Shown: piece after piece, positions 31,626 to 44,565 of the stretch
How positions within the stretch are numbered: the stretch's first letter is position 1
How the letters are laid out: each line of letters begins with the position of its first letter
Source: Luzula sylvatica
Lineage: Eukaryota > Streptophyta > Magnoliopsida > Poales > Juncaceae
Reading direction: 5' to 3'
DNA length: 64,000 bases
NCBI GenBank assembly: GCA_946800325.1
Contig: OX326959.1
Span: 48,490,784 to 48,554,783, forward strand
Translations under genes and position numbers: made by a program
The notes under the pieces: generated by a model
The model's input: only the letters and a program-made list of their open reading frames with translations
Database searches by the model: none
What the model was told of the DNA's origin: nothing

Positions 31626-34600
31626 TTATTGCGGTGTAACAGGGATGGCGCCTATCGCAGTTCTCTGTCAAAAATATTAAAAAAAATTGTCAATCAATAA
31701 ATTATAATAATAATGATCATAGTAAATAAAAAAATAGCAATAACGATTAATGCACGTAAAAAATGAAAATACCTCGAAAAACCTATTGAAGTTGAGTCGC
31801 ATGAGAAATTGTCTTAGAAAAGGAGCTCTTTGGCTCCCAGCTATTCTCGTACTTCTCAATATCGTATACAACGAATTTGACTTCTTATTGAACTCCTAAA
31901 ATTTCAAAATATAAAATTTAAAATAATCCTTCGAATTCAAAATTTTCATTAATTATTTATTATTATTTATTAACAAAATGTTACCTCGCTAATTCCTTTG
32001 AGCGCAGATAAACTCGAATTATTCTCGGATTGTTGTTCCAGTGTCCAGCAAAATTGTAGACATAGCTTCATAATGCTATCTAGAATTCTAGACACAGAAC
32101 CAATATCTAGAAAAGATTGCGATATTAAAGCCGATAAATACCTACCAAACACAAAAAAAAAAAAAATTTATATAGATTAATAAATAATATAAATTAATAA
32201 AATAAATTAAAGTGCGCACGTACTCTTGATGGAAGCTAACTAATTCGGTGAAATCATGTGAATCTTGCACATGCGTTTGTAATACATTCCATTGCGACTC
32301 AATCACATCAACCTAAATTAAGTACCATTTTCAGCAAAATTAATTAAAAATTATAAAATAAAAGGATACGAACTTGAATGTAGAATTGGAGATTTCTGAT
32401 AAGGAAAAGCATGTGTTCACGAATGGGCCACATAGGCTGGTGCCTCTTCATTCTCAAAGTACAGGCTGGCGTACCGTACTTGTCCTTTTTATGGTCGGAA
32501 AAATCCGCGTGGTCTTGGTGTATCACCGAAGCCCAGGACCTCTCCAGTTCCATTTGCGTCCTCTTCAGTTTTATTAGATACTGAAATACCGTCCTATACC
32601 TATTAAAAAATGCAAAATATCAAATTTGTCCTTTTCAAAAAAGAGAAGGATTTTATTGTTGTGAGGAGGATTACTTGGAGATGACTTCTTGAGTGAAGAA
32701 AAGTTGGAGAGGCCAATCGATGGAATATTCCAAAGAGATTCCGCTCCATCCATCTATAAATGACGTATCTGTCGAATAATAATTACTCGTTCCAAATGAC
32801 GATATCCTGCCGAACAAAACGAGAAATATCACGAATGTCCCTACGAAACATAAAAAAATATCATGTATGCCCCCTACAAAATGAGAAATATGAACACCTT
32901 AATGAGACTAGTGAGAAGTATTTGTCTTCATCTCCAATAGTCTTGAGTGCAGCCTGTATACAATACACCATATAAATTCAAAATCGATTTGGATGGATTA
33001 TTAAATACTAATAAAAAAAGATTTAATTTATATATAATTTAAATTACAAAAATGATAGGATCACATACACAAACCACCGAAGTCATCCCGAATTTCAATT
33101 TTGTATATAAAATATAAGTGGGACCCACCTATTTAATTTCCCCTAATTTCTATTTTTAACAAATCGGTGCTGATTCTGTGGATTGATTATGTGATTCTAG
33201 TGTTTTTGATTTAAATTATATACGTACCAATTGAAAAGGAACCAATAGATCTGCTTCTGCAGTGGACTGACGAGGTGGTAAGCGCATTAATTGGCGAGCC
33301 TCCTCCAAAAAACACTGATAAAAAAATAAAAAATAATATTATAATATTAACAATAATAATGATGAGAGAGAGAGGGTTTATTCATTACCTGGAAAAAATC
33401 GCCTTTAGCTAAGAGAAAATAATCTTTAAGAGCTCTCAAATGGCCGTTTAGATCTGCCCTTATTACCACAAGCTTTCAAACCAAATATATGTAAAATTTA
33501 AAAATTAGTAATAAATATATTAAATTTTAAATATTTTTCTATTTTTTTTTTTAAAATAAGGTACCTGCCACAAATGATTAGCTGCAATGGTGCGAATCGA
33601 AGTAACTGCCGATTCGAACAGCCTTTTATGAAACTCAGTCGAACCCTACAAATAAATAAAAAAATAAAATAAAAATGTAAAAAGATAGGAATTGTTATAT
33701 AAATAGTACCTTTAATTCTTGAAGCATGGTGTCTATTTTATCTGCTTCGGATTGGGGGAGTAGTTCTTGCGAAATAGGATCTGAAAAAACCCTAATTGAA
33801 GAATCTTGTAACCTAAAACCAGAACTAGGGTTTCGCAAAACCCTAACTGCTTTGCCAGAAAATAAAATCGATTCCGCAACTGGCATTTGTATATACTCAG
33901 GCAACATATCCTACATGTATAAAACAATATAATGTTAGATATTAGCATTATTTAATAAATCATATAAGAAAATATAAATATATTACCAAAGAAATATGGT
34001 ATCCAGAATGCCAATCAGTACTGAGAGCGGCTTCGTCGGCTAATTTCGTCATTGATTTCTCCAGTAAGTCAACACTGGCTTGGTCCATTTCCCTTTCTTT
34101 TCCATCTTGTCTATCAAAAGATATTACAAATGAAACTAAAAATAAAATTCAAGAATATAAAGGAACATAACTGATTTATTTCTTTATTCTCTCCATTGAT
34201 TTTTTATTGAAATTGGGACTAAACAATAATTTTTGAAATTTGAAATTTGAGTACCTCTGAACAAAAAATTCAGAGTTTGGATCTTGAAGAAGTCCATATA
34301 CCATCCATGAGGCCAATTGGTTATACATTACTTGATGCCCATGCCATAATAACCTGATTTAAAATTAAAAATAAAATAAAATAATAACAAAATTATCCAG
34401 TGTCATGTATTTCTAAATTCAAGGGAAAAAGAAGGTACCTTTGTATACAACTCTGCAATTCGGGTACTCCGCAATGGCATCGTTTGTGCAATAGATTTAA
34501 AAGTTGGCCTCCTTTTATATCCTTTCTTTCTATCTCCGCAATTATTTCGTACAAAGGAGGCAATATTACCTCAAACTGTGCCCAGAAAAATTATTAAAAG

Positions 34601-35297
34601 TTGACCCTTTTTCAGAAATGTCCCTGATTTATTAATGTTTCACCTTGTGGAGTCCTTGAGTGACGGTTGATAGTATAGGCATAGGTTCGGATAGAAGGTT
34701 CTGTTCGACTTTTAGAACGGAAGCCCTGTAAACCGACAAAATTTCATTAATGCCATTGGCAATGGCCCTTCTATACACACTTCCTTTTCTCCCTTTTTTC
34801 TCCTGAACTTGCTGTACCGGTACTGGTACGGATAAAGGTGATTGAATCCAGCTTAAATCACGTGATTTGGTTGCAAATTGGTTGAGTTCTTTATAGTAGA
34901 ATCCTAATTTCACAAGGCCTTCAATAGCACTCCTGTGATTGAATCAAAATTGAAATTAGAAGTACGAAAATAAGTGCCATTAGTTATTACGAGACCAAAA
35001 TTTGAACCAATTTATCCAAATTTGGTCCTCGATTGTTTAATTAAGCTGTAATTGTGCCTCAATTGTCCTAAATTCAGCACAATTCTCAGCTCAAGTTTAC
35101 TGATTACGCAAACAGTATTGATAGTACCTCTGAGAGGGATCAAGGAAGGATAGATCTGAAGCGAGTCTGAAAGTCGGACCCACATGGCTGAACTGATCTT
35201 CTTCTTCTTCTCCATCTACTCCATCAAGGACATCTCTTTCGTCTATAACAAAATCACCAGTGAATCCAAGCAGCGCAAGTAACAGCTCGTGAAGCAT
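31626..35297 (-). CDS. GCP4: Gamma-tubulin complex component 4
   Basis: Seventeen exons on the minus strand: 35297-35128, 34932-34644, 34575-34439, 34353-34255, 34110-33987, 33910-33710, 33645-33565, 33472-33389, 33314-33228, 32953-32898, 32806-32787, 32768-32675, 32599-32374, 32312-32224, 32141-31985, 31895-31773, 31664-31626. All introns are GT-AG and the join is in frame, 691 aa. The start MLHELLLALLGFTGDF and later motifs (VDVIESQWNVLQTH, YLSALISQSFLDIG, GSQRAPFLRQFLMRLNFN) are those of plant GCP4, a Spc97/Spc98-family protein of the ring complex that nucleates cortical and spindle microtubules. An acidic stretch (DGVDGEEEEDQ) lies near the N-terminus. Plant homologues are ~740 aa; the shortfall lies mainly in one loop, here reduced to a 20-nt microexon. 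No internal stops, so it is likely functional. Confidence 0.93.
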
Positions 35298-36631
35298 TCT
35301 GTACTACGTTCGCCGGAGAATCAGTCCGTACACCTCTCTCTTTCACTCGCTATATCTCTCTAGAGTGAGGAAGAGAGAAAGGTAACGAGGGAGGCGGCAA
35401 TTTCTTTTTGTTTTCTTTTTCCTTTTTTTTTTGCATATTTGCATATTTGCAAAGAAGCCCGTGTATTATGACGAAATTACAAACCTTCACGAGAATTGAA
35501 TGAGATAACAACTTGTTTTGAATACTTACAAAGCATGCATTTCTCACCTTATTAACACTATCTATATCACAAGCTCGTAGAGATCAAAAGTACGACTAAT
35601 TTATCTTCCATTTTCCAATTAGTAGCAAAATTTATCTTCTTAAGATTTGTATTCGCAAAAAAATTGAGATGGTGGAGAAAACTAAGAAAAATAAATAGAA
35701 GACGAAAACCGGACATAGTCTATAAAGAATTTACAGATGCGTCTATTATTATAATTGATCCATAGTAATGACTAATTTATCTTCCATTGAAAATATGATT
35801 TTTTTTACTTCCAAAGGCAAAATATATTAAGTATCATAAACCTCCATATTCTCTTTAGTACATAGCTTATCTAATTAAACATTTCTTTGTTTATTTTTTC
35901 TCGAGGTATTAGGATTAAATTGACCCCAAATATTTTATTTTCAAGGATATATTGGAACAGTTTTGTATGTTTTAATCGGTCAATTAAATAGTAGTGTTGT
36001 AGCATCGTTGTAACGACTTTAAGATAACTAAAACACGACACCGCAATTCATTAAATAATGGCACTATATCATTATAGCGAGAATTACATGTAAATGACAA
36101 TCAAAACACTACATAACACTATATCGCAACATAAGAACATCGATTTTAATTGGTGTGATTAATTTATCAAGCAAATGGCATGATCTAACAACCATTTTTC
36201 AGTAATAAACATTGGTTTGAATTGAAGTGTGACTATATTAACAAGGAACGCCTAATTAACATTTAAAAAATATTAATTTGTGATAGCATCATATTGTTGC
36301 GTGGGAAGCCAACATGGGTAGATCTAATTTAAAAAATGTATTGATGAAACTTGTTACCTTAAGAATTAGCTACCCAGCGGCGCAAAAGCAACATTCAAGA
36401 TGAAAAAAATATAAAATCAAGAAATGAAAACAACTAAAATTCTTATTCACAAAATCCAAGTACTAAATCCACAACATTGGATGAATCGTCCTCCGAATAT
36501 TACCACGAATAAATCATTCAACCCACAAATCACATAGACAGTTCATTTTTATGACAACAATAATCGTTTCAGTTTCGAGAGCATTGCATGCACATAAATT
36601 TCCACAACAAACAAAATATAATCCAGAAATA
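35298..36631. other. Intergenic: GCP4 5' leader and spacer to the RFI2-like gene
   Basis: 35298-35400 holds CT/GA-rich text ('acctctctctttcactcgc'), the likely GCP4 5' UTR. The remaining ~1.2 kb is AT-rich with no gene or clear element. The 3' UTR of the RFI2-like gene should lie just below 36632. Confidence 0.5.
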
Positions 36632-39600
36632 TCACATGAATGATTGCATACGAGGCCCTCGATAAGACGAACCGTCAGGAGATCTCCTTACCGGCGGCCA
36701 AAACCTTCTCTGCTCCCCCTCCGAACTCTGGCCCCACCAACCAGTCTCCCCAGCTTCCACAGGCATCAGAGGATACGGCGCAAAACGATCCCTCTCCCAT
36801 GCATAAAATCTATTTCCTCCATCGTCTTCGGTTGGAACGTTGTTCGAATTCGACGATGTTGGAGGAAACAAGCAAAAGGGCGTCGTGCTGTCGTGCTGGG
36901 AAGGTGGCGGCGCGTGACCCGCGTTGTTGCTGCGTCGCTGGAACATGCTACCACTAGAAGATGACGAGGGCGTAGCGTAAGGATCTGGCATGTTCTGTGC
37001 TTCTGATCTCATAAATTGCGGTATCAGAGGAGGCACTAGAGACGTGGGATTTCTTGCTCTGGAACTACAAAAAGAAAGAAAAAAAATTAGTAGAATATAT
37101 ACTATTTTTTAGGCAGAATTTCATCTGTACCGCTCAAAAACGTGAAATTTCATAAATACCCCTATAAAAACCTTCAAATATCATGGATACCCTTAAATTA
37201 AACTTTTAATTAATAATTTATTCATTTATCCGTTCAAAATATTTTTGTTCGTTTTACCCTTGTATCATTATAAATTTATAATAGTTACTTAAAATTTTGA
37301 GAATAGTATTGATTTGAACAATGATTTTTGGAAAGAAATTATGAGATAGAAGTGGCAATTTATGATTTTTTATGGCTTTCAATATTATTTTAGAGCAAAA
37401 GTTATTCATTATCATAAAAAATAATTTTAAAAATTAGGTAATTGTCATTTTACCAATGAGAAAGATTTGGTGATTTTTAAATGATATAATAGGGATATAT
37501 GTGATATTTAAGAATTTTATAGGGGTATCCATGATATTTTTAAGGGACTTGCAGGGGTATTCGTGAAATTTCACATTATTGAGGGGTATAAGTGAAATTG
37601 AGCCTTTTTTTAAAAACAAAATTATTTGACTTACCCACTAGAACCGAGGAAATCATACAAGTGATTGGCTCTTCTATTTTGTTCACGTTCCGAAACACCG
37701 TTATTATTACCAGGAAGTCCTCCTCGAGGAACGAGCCCAGTATATTGAAAAGGATTCCAAGAATGATACTGATATTCACTGGATGGCGGAGGATGCGGCG
37801 GAGGATGAATCGGTTGAAGCGGTTGACCTAAAACAGTCATCTCTGGCGGATGATGATGTGGATGCGGTAGCGACGATGGCGGTGCGGGTATTTGGTTTAG
37901 GTATAAATACGGATGACCCGTTGCCACTTGCTCCGTGTATAAACCATGTTGCCTGAACAATTCTGGAACTGCATTCGGTAAAATAAAATAAAATCATTAA
38001 TTTAAATATCATATTGTATTTTTAAATCTGAGAAACAAAATATATTTGACTTACATGTAAGTGGAGGAGGTGTTTCACCGCCATCCCTATTTGGAGAAAA
38101 AAAATTGTGAAGAAATGTTAGTAAAGGAATCATTAAATAATAACTCAACATAAAAGGAAACGAAGAAAATTAGCACATACAAAAAAAAATCACAATTTGT
38201 GACTCCTAATGAATAACTGAAAAAGAATATTAGAATTTACGAGGAAAAATAATCCAAAGTAATCTCTTTAAAATAATAATGAAAAAAAACTCACTCCAAG
38301 AAATTTGAGAACTGTGTAAATCTGCCGCCAAAAGGGCACCAATGAAGACCAAGTGGCTGCATAAATATTTAAAATTTATTCAGCAAATGTTTGTACAGCA
38401 ATAAATTATGATAAAAGCATTGTACCGGATATGTAAAACTTAATTTAAAGACGCAATTTCACATGTACCCATCCTCTCAAAAATATTTGAGAAATATCAC
38501 GAATACCCCTCCTCTCCTAGTTTTTCAAAGAGTGTCTAAACTACCCATATTCTCACTTATACAGGGATACGCACAAAATTATGCCTAATTTTTTTTAAAA
38601 TAAGTAAAAAGCATGCATGTTCTGAAAAACATTGCAAAAGTTATGAATTTTATTATAGCATGTAAATAGATGTGCACATTACACAATTTTGTTTTATGAC
38701 ACGTGTACCACAAAAATAGTAAGTAAAAATAAATGAAGGAATACAATCGTATACCACATATTAAAAGAAAAAACACATGTTATATAGAAAATGATATATG
38801 TGTTCATGCTATTAACATATAAAAAGTCATACTTTGCTCATTTATCTTCAAAAAAAAAATTAATTTATTGCGCAAATCAATATTTTTGTACAGAAAATTC
38901 TAATTAAATGTGTTTGCGCAACAACGCCAAAATTTATCATATAAAATAGAACTTGTTTTACGTCATTAAAATATAATTGATGATTGTCACAACGATAATA
39001 ATAATAATGAGCTTAATATAAATGCGAATTGCACCAATTATTATCCATTTTTTAGGTTATCAGAACTATAAATCTCATTATTTCTATTTTCAAAGATGTA
39101 AATGTTTCATCTGTAACCCTAGAAAAACCTTGAATGAACCTCAACATATCAAAACAGCATGGTAAGCAAAAACTCAAGAAAAGAGAATTACTAATACATG
39201 TTTCATTTACCACCTACCCATCAAACAGAAAAGGACTGAGTGGGGAATAAAATAGGGGACAAATATCACATTCATGTTCTATTTGCATCACAAATTGCAT
39301 GACCAAACAATAATATTGAAAGCTAAGCATGCGTTTTTCACCATGTCCCCAAATCTTAGGTAATAAAAGCAACAATCAAGCTTAATTTCTATAAAACCTC
39401 CATTGCTATATTTTAATAATAAAGAAAAATAATCTTGTTGAAGTTTAAGTTAATTTGACTGAGATAATGGAGAAAATCGAGGAAAATGAGTTCAATTTCT
39501 TGTAAATCGTGGTTGTGCTAAACCACGTCACGAAGAGATTCATGTTAGTATAGAAGAGAGAATATCAAATAATCAAACCAATAAACCAAACTTTATGGTG

Positions 39601-40838
39601 GAAAAAATAAAATTTAAACTGTAAATATAATATACTATATAGTCCAAGACTCCAAACATGATGGTGGAAAAAATAAAATTTAAACGGGAAGTATAAAGTG
39701 ATATACGGTCAAAACTTAAAACTTGGTAGCTTTTATAGACGAGAGAATATCAAATAATCAATTCAATATAAATTTATTGTATCCTAATTTTATACATGAA
39801 TTTTTTTAAATCATTTTACAAAATACTTGGTAGCTTTTCTTTCTGATACTCTATTGAAAATTATGTTTTTCGGGAAACAAACTGTGCATGAAAAGAATAA
39901 TTTATCATTTTATTTTATTTTATTTTTAATAAAAAGAAAAAGAGTGGTACCATTTCCGAATAGGTAAGATCATAGAGGTCTTCATCATGAGTCCATTCAT
40001 CCATCATATTGAGGTCTGGTATTGGGTTTCTAGAAGGTTTATTTGCATATAGCCAATTTCCTTTCTCAATTTTTCTGCAATTAGGGCATTGCATTGATCC
40101 TTTTGCATTAAATGCTGACCCTATGCAATCTGTAGAAAAGGAAAATGAAAAAGACAAATCTTTTAGGTAATATACAGTATCAACAAAATTAACCGAAAAA
40201 ATGAACTTCCCAATGAATATTGTAAAAATGGACTAAAAAATGTAACAAATCGTGTGTTTTGATTTAAAGATATTTCATATGGAATCTCTATCAAAAGACT
40301 CAAAACTTTTTGAAAAATTGTCATAACATACTTGCTTTGCTGCGGACCTAAGGTGCTAAAATTTAGGGAGGGAAAGAGACATATATCCAATAAAAACATC
40401 TGTATTTCCACAAAAATTCAATAAATTTCACAAACTGAAAATAAATTAAGAAAAGTTGTAAGAAAAACTTGAACCACCAATTTATTACAAATATTAGTAA
40501 AACTTTAAATAGAAACTAATACAACACATGGAAATCACCAGAAGGCCCAGACTTTTTATCATCAGCAAACAAATCAATAAAACAGAAAAAAGAAGGAAAC
40601 AAATATCGAGGTGTATATACAAAAAAAGTCTAATAGAAAAGGAAGGAAATAAAGAATGCATACCGAGATGAAATTCGTGACCGCATTGCAACCTAGCAGT
40701 AGATCGATCCCCTCGAAACGCCACAATTTCAAGACAAATCGAACAAGAAACCTCTTTTACGGTCAGATCTTCCTGAGTTTCCTCTTCTTCTGGTATATTT
40801 TCCGATTTCTTCCCAATTCCCATGATTTTATCAATCAT
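36632..40838 (-). CDS. RFI2: RING-H2 E3 ubiquitin ligase, RFI2-like
   Basis: Six exons, 40838-40664, 40129-39951, 38356-38295, 38086-38055, 37968-37635, 37064-36632, give 404 aa in frame with GT-AG introns. The RING-H2 finger lies at residues 32-76 (C32, C35, C52, H54, H57, C60, C73, C76) and is split by intron 1 between L58 and D59. Next come the RFI2-family stretch NWLYANKPSRNP and a DEWTHDEDLYDLTYSEM segment, HWCPFG, a His/Pro-rich middle (HPHHHPPE, PIHPPPHPPPSSEY) and a C-terminus rich in Ser, Asn and Gly. Arabidopsis RFI2 acts in phytochrome signalling and flowering-time control; that role is inferred here from family only. The start is the first in-frame ATG. A (CT)n tract lies ~210 bp upstream. 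Partial dead copies lie further right. Confidence 0.88.
37112..37604. mobile_element. MITE with long inverted repeats inside intron 5 of the RFI2-like gene
   Basis: Left text (GGCAGAATTTCATCTGTACC, then AAATTTCATAAATACCCCTAT and ATATCATGGATACCC) reappears inverted at the right end (37500-37604) for about 100 bp. The element makes up 493 of the 570 nt of the intron. T-runs flank both sides, so the TSD is unclear. Similar 'atatcatgnatacccct' modules occur at 32820-32890, 38455-38525, 41220-41345, 48300-48480 and 51180-51375. Confidence 0.72.
38357..39950 (-). other. Long intron 2 of the RFI2-like gene
   Basis: AT-rich, 1594 nt. The part from about 39010 upwards is the left portion of the segment repeated at 48490 and 51370. 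No nested gene is seen. Confidence 0.6.
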
Positions 40839-41045
40839 AGTCTCCCAATCAGATCCTCGATTCCACAACCGATGAAAAATTGAGACAAATTAGCACAAAT
40901 AGAGATTTGAAACAGGAATTAAACCAAAAATTCTTAATTTGGGAATCGATCGAGATCTAATTAGACTCGGCCAATTGTACAAGTAGAAACTCCCTTTCTT
41001 TTCCCCTTTCTCTCTCTCTCTGCTATTTTTTTAATTTTTACTCAG

Positions 41046-41046
<1 letters not shown>

Positions 41047-41080
<34 letters not shown>
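41047..41080. repeat. (CT)n microsatellite upstream of the RFI2-like gene
   Basis: Pure CT run ~210 bp before the start codon, plausibly within or next to the 5' UTR or promoter (GA-rich on the transcribed strand). Confidence 0.9.
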
Positions 41081-41086
<6 letters not shown>

Positions 41087-41149
41087 ACTAAATTGTGGTT
41101 TTTATTTTTGCAAACGAAAAAAAATAAACAGAAAACTAAAAAAATGCGG

Positions 41150-42646
41150 TCTTTAATGCGCCTTTGAGGATTTCATGGATTTTTCTGAATAGGTCCTCTA
41201 AATCCTTATTTATTAAATAACACCCCTCTCAAAAATACCATAAATACCCATATAAAATGTCGAAATATCATGTATGCCCTACAGACTAGAAAACATCATG
41301 AATTACCCTACAAAATCTAGGAAAATTCATGTATATGGTAATATCCTTTCACAACATGCAAATATCATATATACCCCTATTTTCTTATAATTTCAATAAC
41401 TTATCATTATTATTATGTATATAGATTTTAAATGAGAAATAGGAACAGTTTAGGTATTTTGTGAAACTTTAACAGACGAGGAACACTGCCATATTGATGG
41501 GGGGTATATATGATATATTTTGAGGTATTTGATATTACGTGAAGAAGAAGGACCATTGTGCATAGTTATATTGGTGATTAATTCGTTGCGTGTTGAGGGT
41601 CGAATCTATCTTCCCTTTTCACGCGATGTCATCAAGACTCGAATCTATCTGTCCATATGCTTTTTAACGCAATCTTAGCCGTTGATTTGATGATAGGGTA
41701 ATCGATGGCGAAGATTCTTCCGCATAAAAGATTTTATGCGTGCTATATGTTCAGCGCAAAATTGATTGGTCGGTGTATACATTGAATATGATCCTTGGAC
41801 TTGGTCTATCGTTTTGAATGTAGACCTTCTTTATTTGGTGCATAGAATAAAATAAAGATGGCGTTATTTCTAGAATTAGTTTTTTTACGTCTAGAACATT
41901 CGATCGTATTTTAATTAAAATTTTCAAAATATTTTTAACTATAGTATGTATTTAAAAAATAATGATTGCCGAATTTGTTTATTATATCTTTCTTAAATTA
42001 ATATATAAAAAGTATAAATTAAAAAATATGATAATAATATTTTGAGATAATTAGGTTATTTACATCTATATTATTTTTATTTGTGACAAAATCTCAAAAC
42101 TATTTTTTGTTTGTTTTTTAATTTTGTATAGTTGATGATTTTTATTTTTTATTTAAGAAACAAATTATAATTAATTAATTTTTTAAATGCATATTGTAAT
42201 TAACCAAGGATAATTTGGCAAAATCATGAATATCCGTTCTAGATACAGTGCGGCCTATAATAAAAATATATTCTTAGCACAAAATCATTTCACAAACATA
42301 TAGGAAACTATGAAATATTAACAATGATTGCAATAACAAAATTTAATAGTCTAGAGAAGTTGTTGTATGTAAATTATGAAAATTAGTAAATATATTATTT
42401 GTTGTATTTTTTTTATTTAAACTGGAATTTACGTTTTTCATAATTTTGTAAAATTATTTAGGTTATTTATATCCAAGAAAAAATGATTCATGTTATTATT
42501 GGTAATTATTTATTAGCTCAAGAAATTTGATGAACAAGAAAACTACAAAGTGACTACTACCCCAAAACCAAGTCTATTTACATATTGGATTTGTCCTTTT
42601 ACAATTGAAGACATTTATTTTGACTCGGGGGTTGAACTACCAACCA
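41150..42646. other. AT-rich flank with relics of a MITE and of the duplicated unit
   Basis: 41210-41345 holds 'taccataaatacccatat' and 'atatcatgtatgccctac' modules like the ends of the intron-5 MITE, in decayed form. 41770-42440 resembles 47670-47950 and 50400-50720 (e.g. 'cggtgtatac', 'gaatgtagac', 'gaaaattagtaaatatatt'). No gene is seen. Confidence 0.45.
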
Positions 42647-42655
42647 ATATTTGAA

Positions 42656-42968
42656 GAGGCCATTTACCGTACCCCCCAAATGCATTCCCACTTTGACGAT
42701 GCCATCATCAAGTGGGAGGGGCTCTTTTTCATCTCCCAAAATTACCCCACTCGATTAACTATGATTTGAATTACTTGTTAATTCTAATAATGAATTATTA
42801 GGTATTTGTATTAGCTGTTAATTACATCACAATTAATTATTAATTCCAAACACTTGTTAATCCGGAAAGAAAGTGGGGTACAAATTGGAGAAGGGAATTA
42901 ACACTTCCCACTTTGATGATGGCATCATCAAAGTGGGAATGCATTTGGGGGGCAAGGTATAATTTCCC
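42656..42968. mobile_element. MULE-type MITE, 313 bp, 9-bp TSD
   Basis: The inverted ends share CCCCCAAATGCATTCCCAC followed by TTTGA..GATGCCATCATCAA. ATATTTGAA flanks both sides (42647-42655, 42969-42977). Central part is AT-rich and non-coding. Confidence 0.82.
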
Positions 42969-43040
42969 ATATTTGAATTTGAAGCCAATATAGACTCAAT
43001 ACCATGCTGCTGATTTCATTATTTTCTTCACTTTAGTGAC

Positions 43041-43075
<35 letters not shown>
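43041..43075. repeat. (AAT)n microsatellite
   Basis: Pure trinucleotide run of about 12 units. Confidence 0.95.
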
Positions 43076-43078
<3 letters not shown>

Positions 43079-43088
43079 AAAATAGGAT

Positions 43089-43285
43089 GCTAAACTACTT
43101 AATTAAATATCAAGATATTTTGGTAATTAATATTTTTTTATCATTAAATGTGCATTGAGATTTGTGTTTTTTCATGATAATCATGAAAGTTTGTGCACAT
43201 CATTAAATGTACAAATCTCAAGACAAATTAAATGATGAAAAAACATTAAGTACCAAAATATTAATAGTTAATTAAGTAGTTTAGC
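43089..43285. mobile_element. Palindromic MITE, 197 bp
   Basis: The ends GCTAAACTACTTAATTAA and TTAATTAAGTAGTTTAGC are perfect inverted repeats, and similarity continues inward for about 65-90 bp per arm (ATATTTTGGTA, TTTTTTATCATT). TSD not resolved. Confidence 0.7.
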
Positions 43286-44557
43286 CTCCTTCGAAAATAT
43301 ATGGTGTCCGCGGAACTCACAATAATATCCATATATTAACATTATGCATAGGTTTATTAGTATTTTTAATAGATCATATTAAGAATTTTTAATGGATATG
43401 TTAATTTTTTTAATATAATAATATTAATAAATATTAAATGACTTGCTAATTAAATTATCTATAGAAAAATTATTGTGAGTATCATGTCAAATCCTTACAG
43501 TATTTTCCGACTGACTCTTTTTTTAGTACCTTGTTTGGCACCAATCCAACAAACAAATTATCTATAGAAAAATTATTTTGTCCCAGATTTCATCGTTATA
43601 TCTTCTATATTCTAATTAACACATTTAGTTAATAATTAACAAAAAAACATGGTTCGTAATCTCTGCCGAAATAAAAAAAAATTGTCAAGTTGACTCGGAC
43701 TCGGCCTGACATATTTAATTATTTAAACTACTTGATGTCTTCAAATTTCACCGTTATATTTTCAGTGTGTTAATTGACATATTTAATTAACACGATAAAT
43801 TCCTCATGTCATATAATTAAGAATTAATTAATATAAAATTAACATCAATTTGAATTAATATAACCTAACTTTTAATTATGTATTCATTTAATTAGAAAAT
43901 TAATTAAGCTTGTTGGTTAGAACATAGATAATTTTGTGTGAAATCTTGGTGCAACGTAAAATTGTACTTTTCAGGGTTCGGCCCATGGGCCTTACCAAAG
44001 TCAGAAGTATTAACTTTTCCCGAGATTTCCCCCCAACACATTCTCTAGATTAAAATTAGCGAATTTAATTGGCATTATAATTTTAGAAATACATGATTAA
44101 TAATTAGTTGGTATCATTTTGTATTTATTAATTCAAATAAATATTCGTTATTTATTAATTATTTTACATGTATTAGTTATTATGTTAATTAATATATTAA
44201 TTAGTAGATAAAAATATTGTGGTAATGTTTGGGGAGATTTATCATTAATTGATTTTGAAATTTGATACCTGTTTATAAAACCCGGTAATACTCCTCAAAT
44301 TTCGTGCTTCAATAATTAAATCAAAAATCAGTTGTTACCGAATTTTTAAAACCAGTTTAGGATTATTTTTGTAATATTTTACAAAAATGAGTTATTTTTT
44401 GAATTTTTTTGCTATACATAGTCACGTGCAGAAGTGCTCCCCATATTATTGTCACATACACAATAAAATAGTCAATAGCCATATTATTGCGAATAACGTG
44501 TGTTTCAATTTTCTTGTTACATATGCAATAGTCATATTATTATACGTGCATGAAAAA
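43286..44557. other. AT-rich, no gene seen
   Basis: Only short AT-rich frames. A 'gggttcggcccatgggcc' patch near 43975 is the only GC-richer text and has no recognised meaning. Confidence 0.45.
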
Positions 44558-44565
44558 TTAGTCTT

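Noticed and set aside
36640..36964. Two plus-strand frames over 100 codons
   Set aside because: Antisense to the last exon of the RFI2-like gene, whose frame joins cleanly with the upstream exons.
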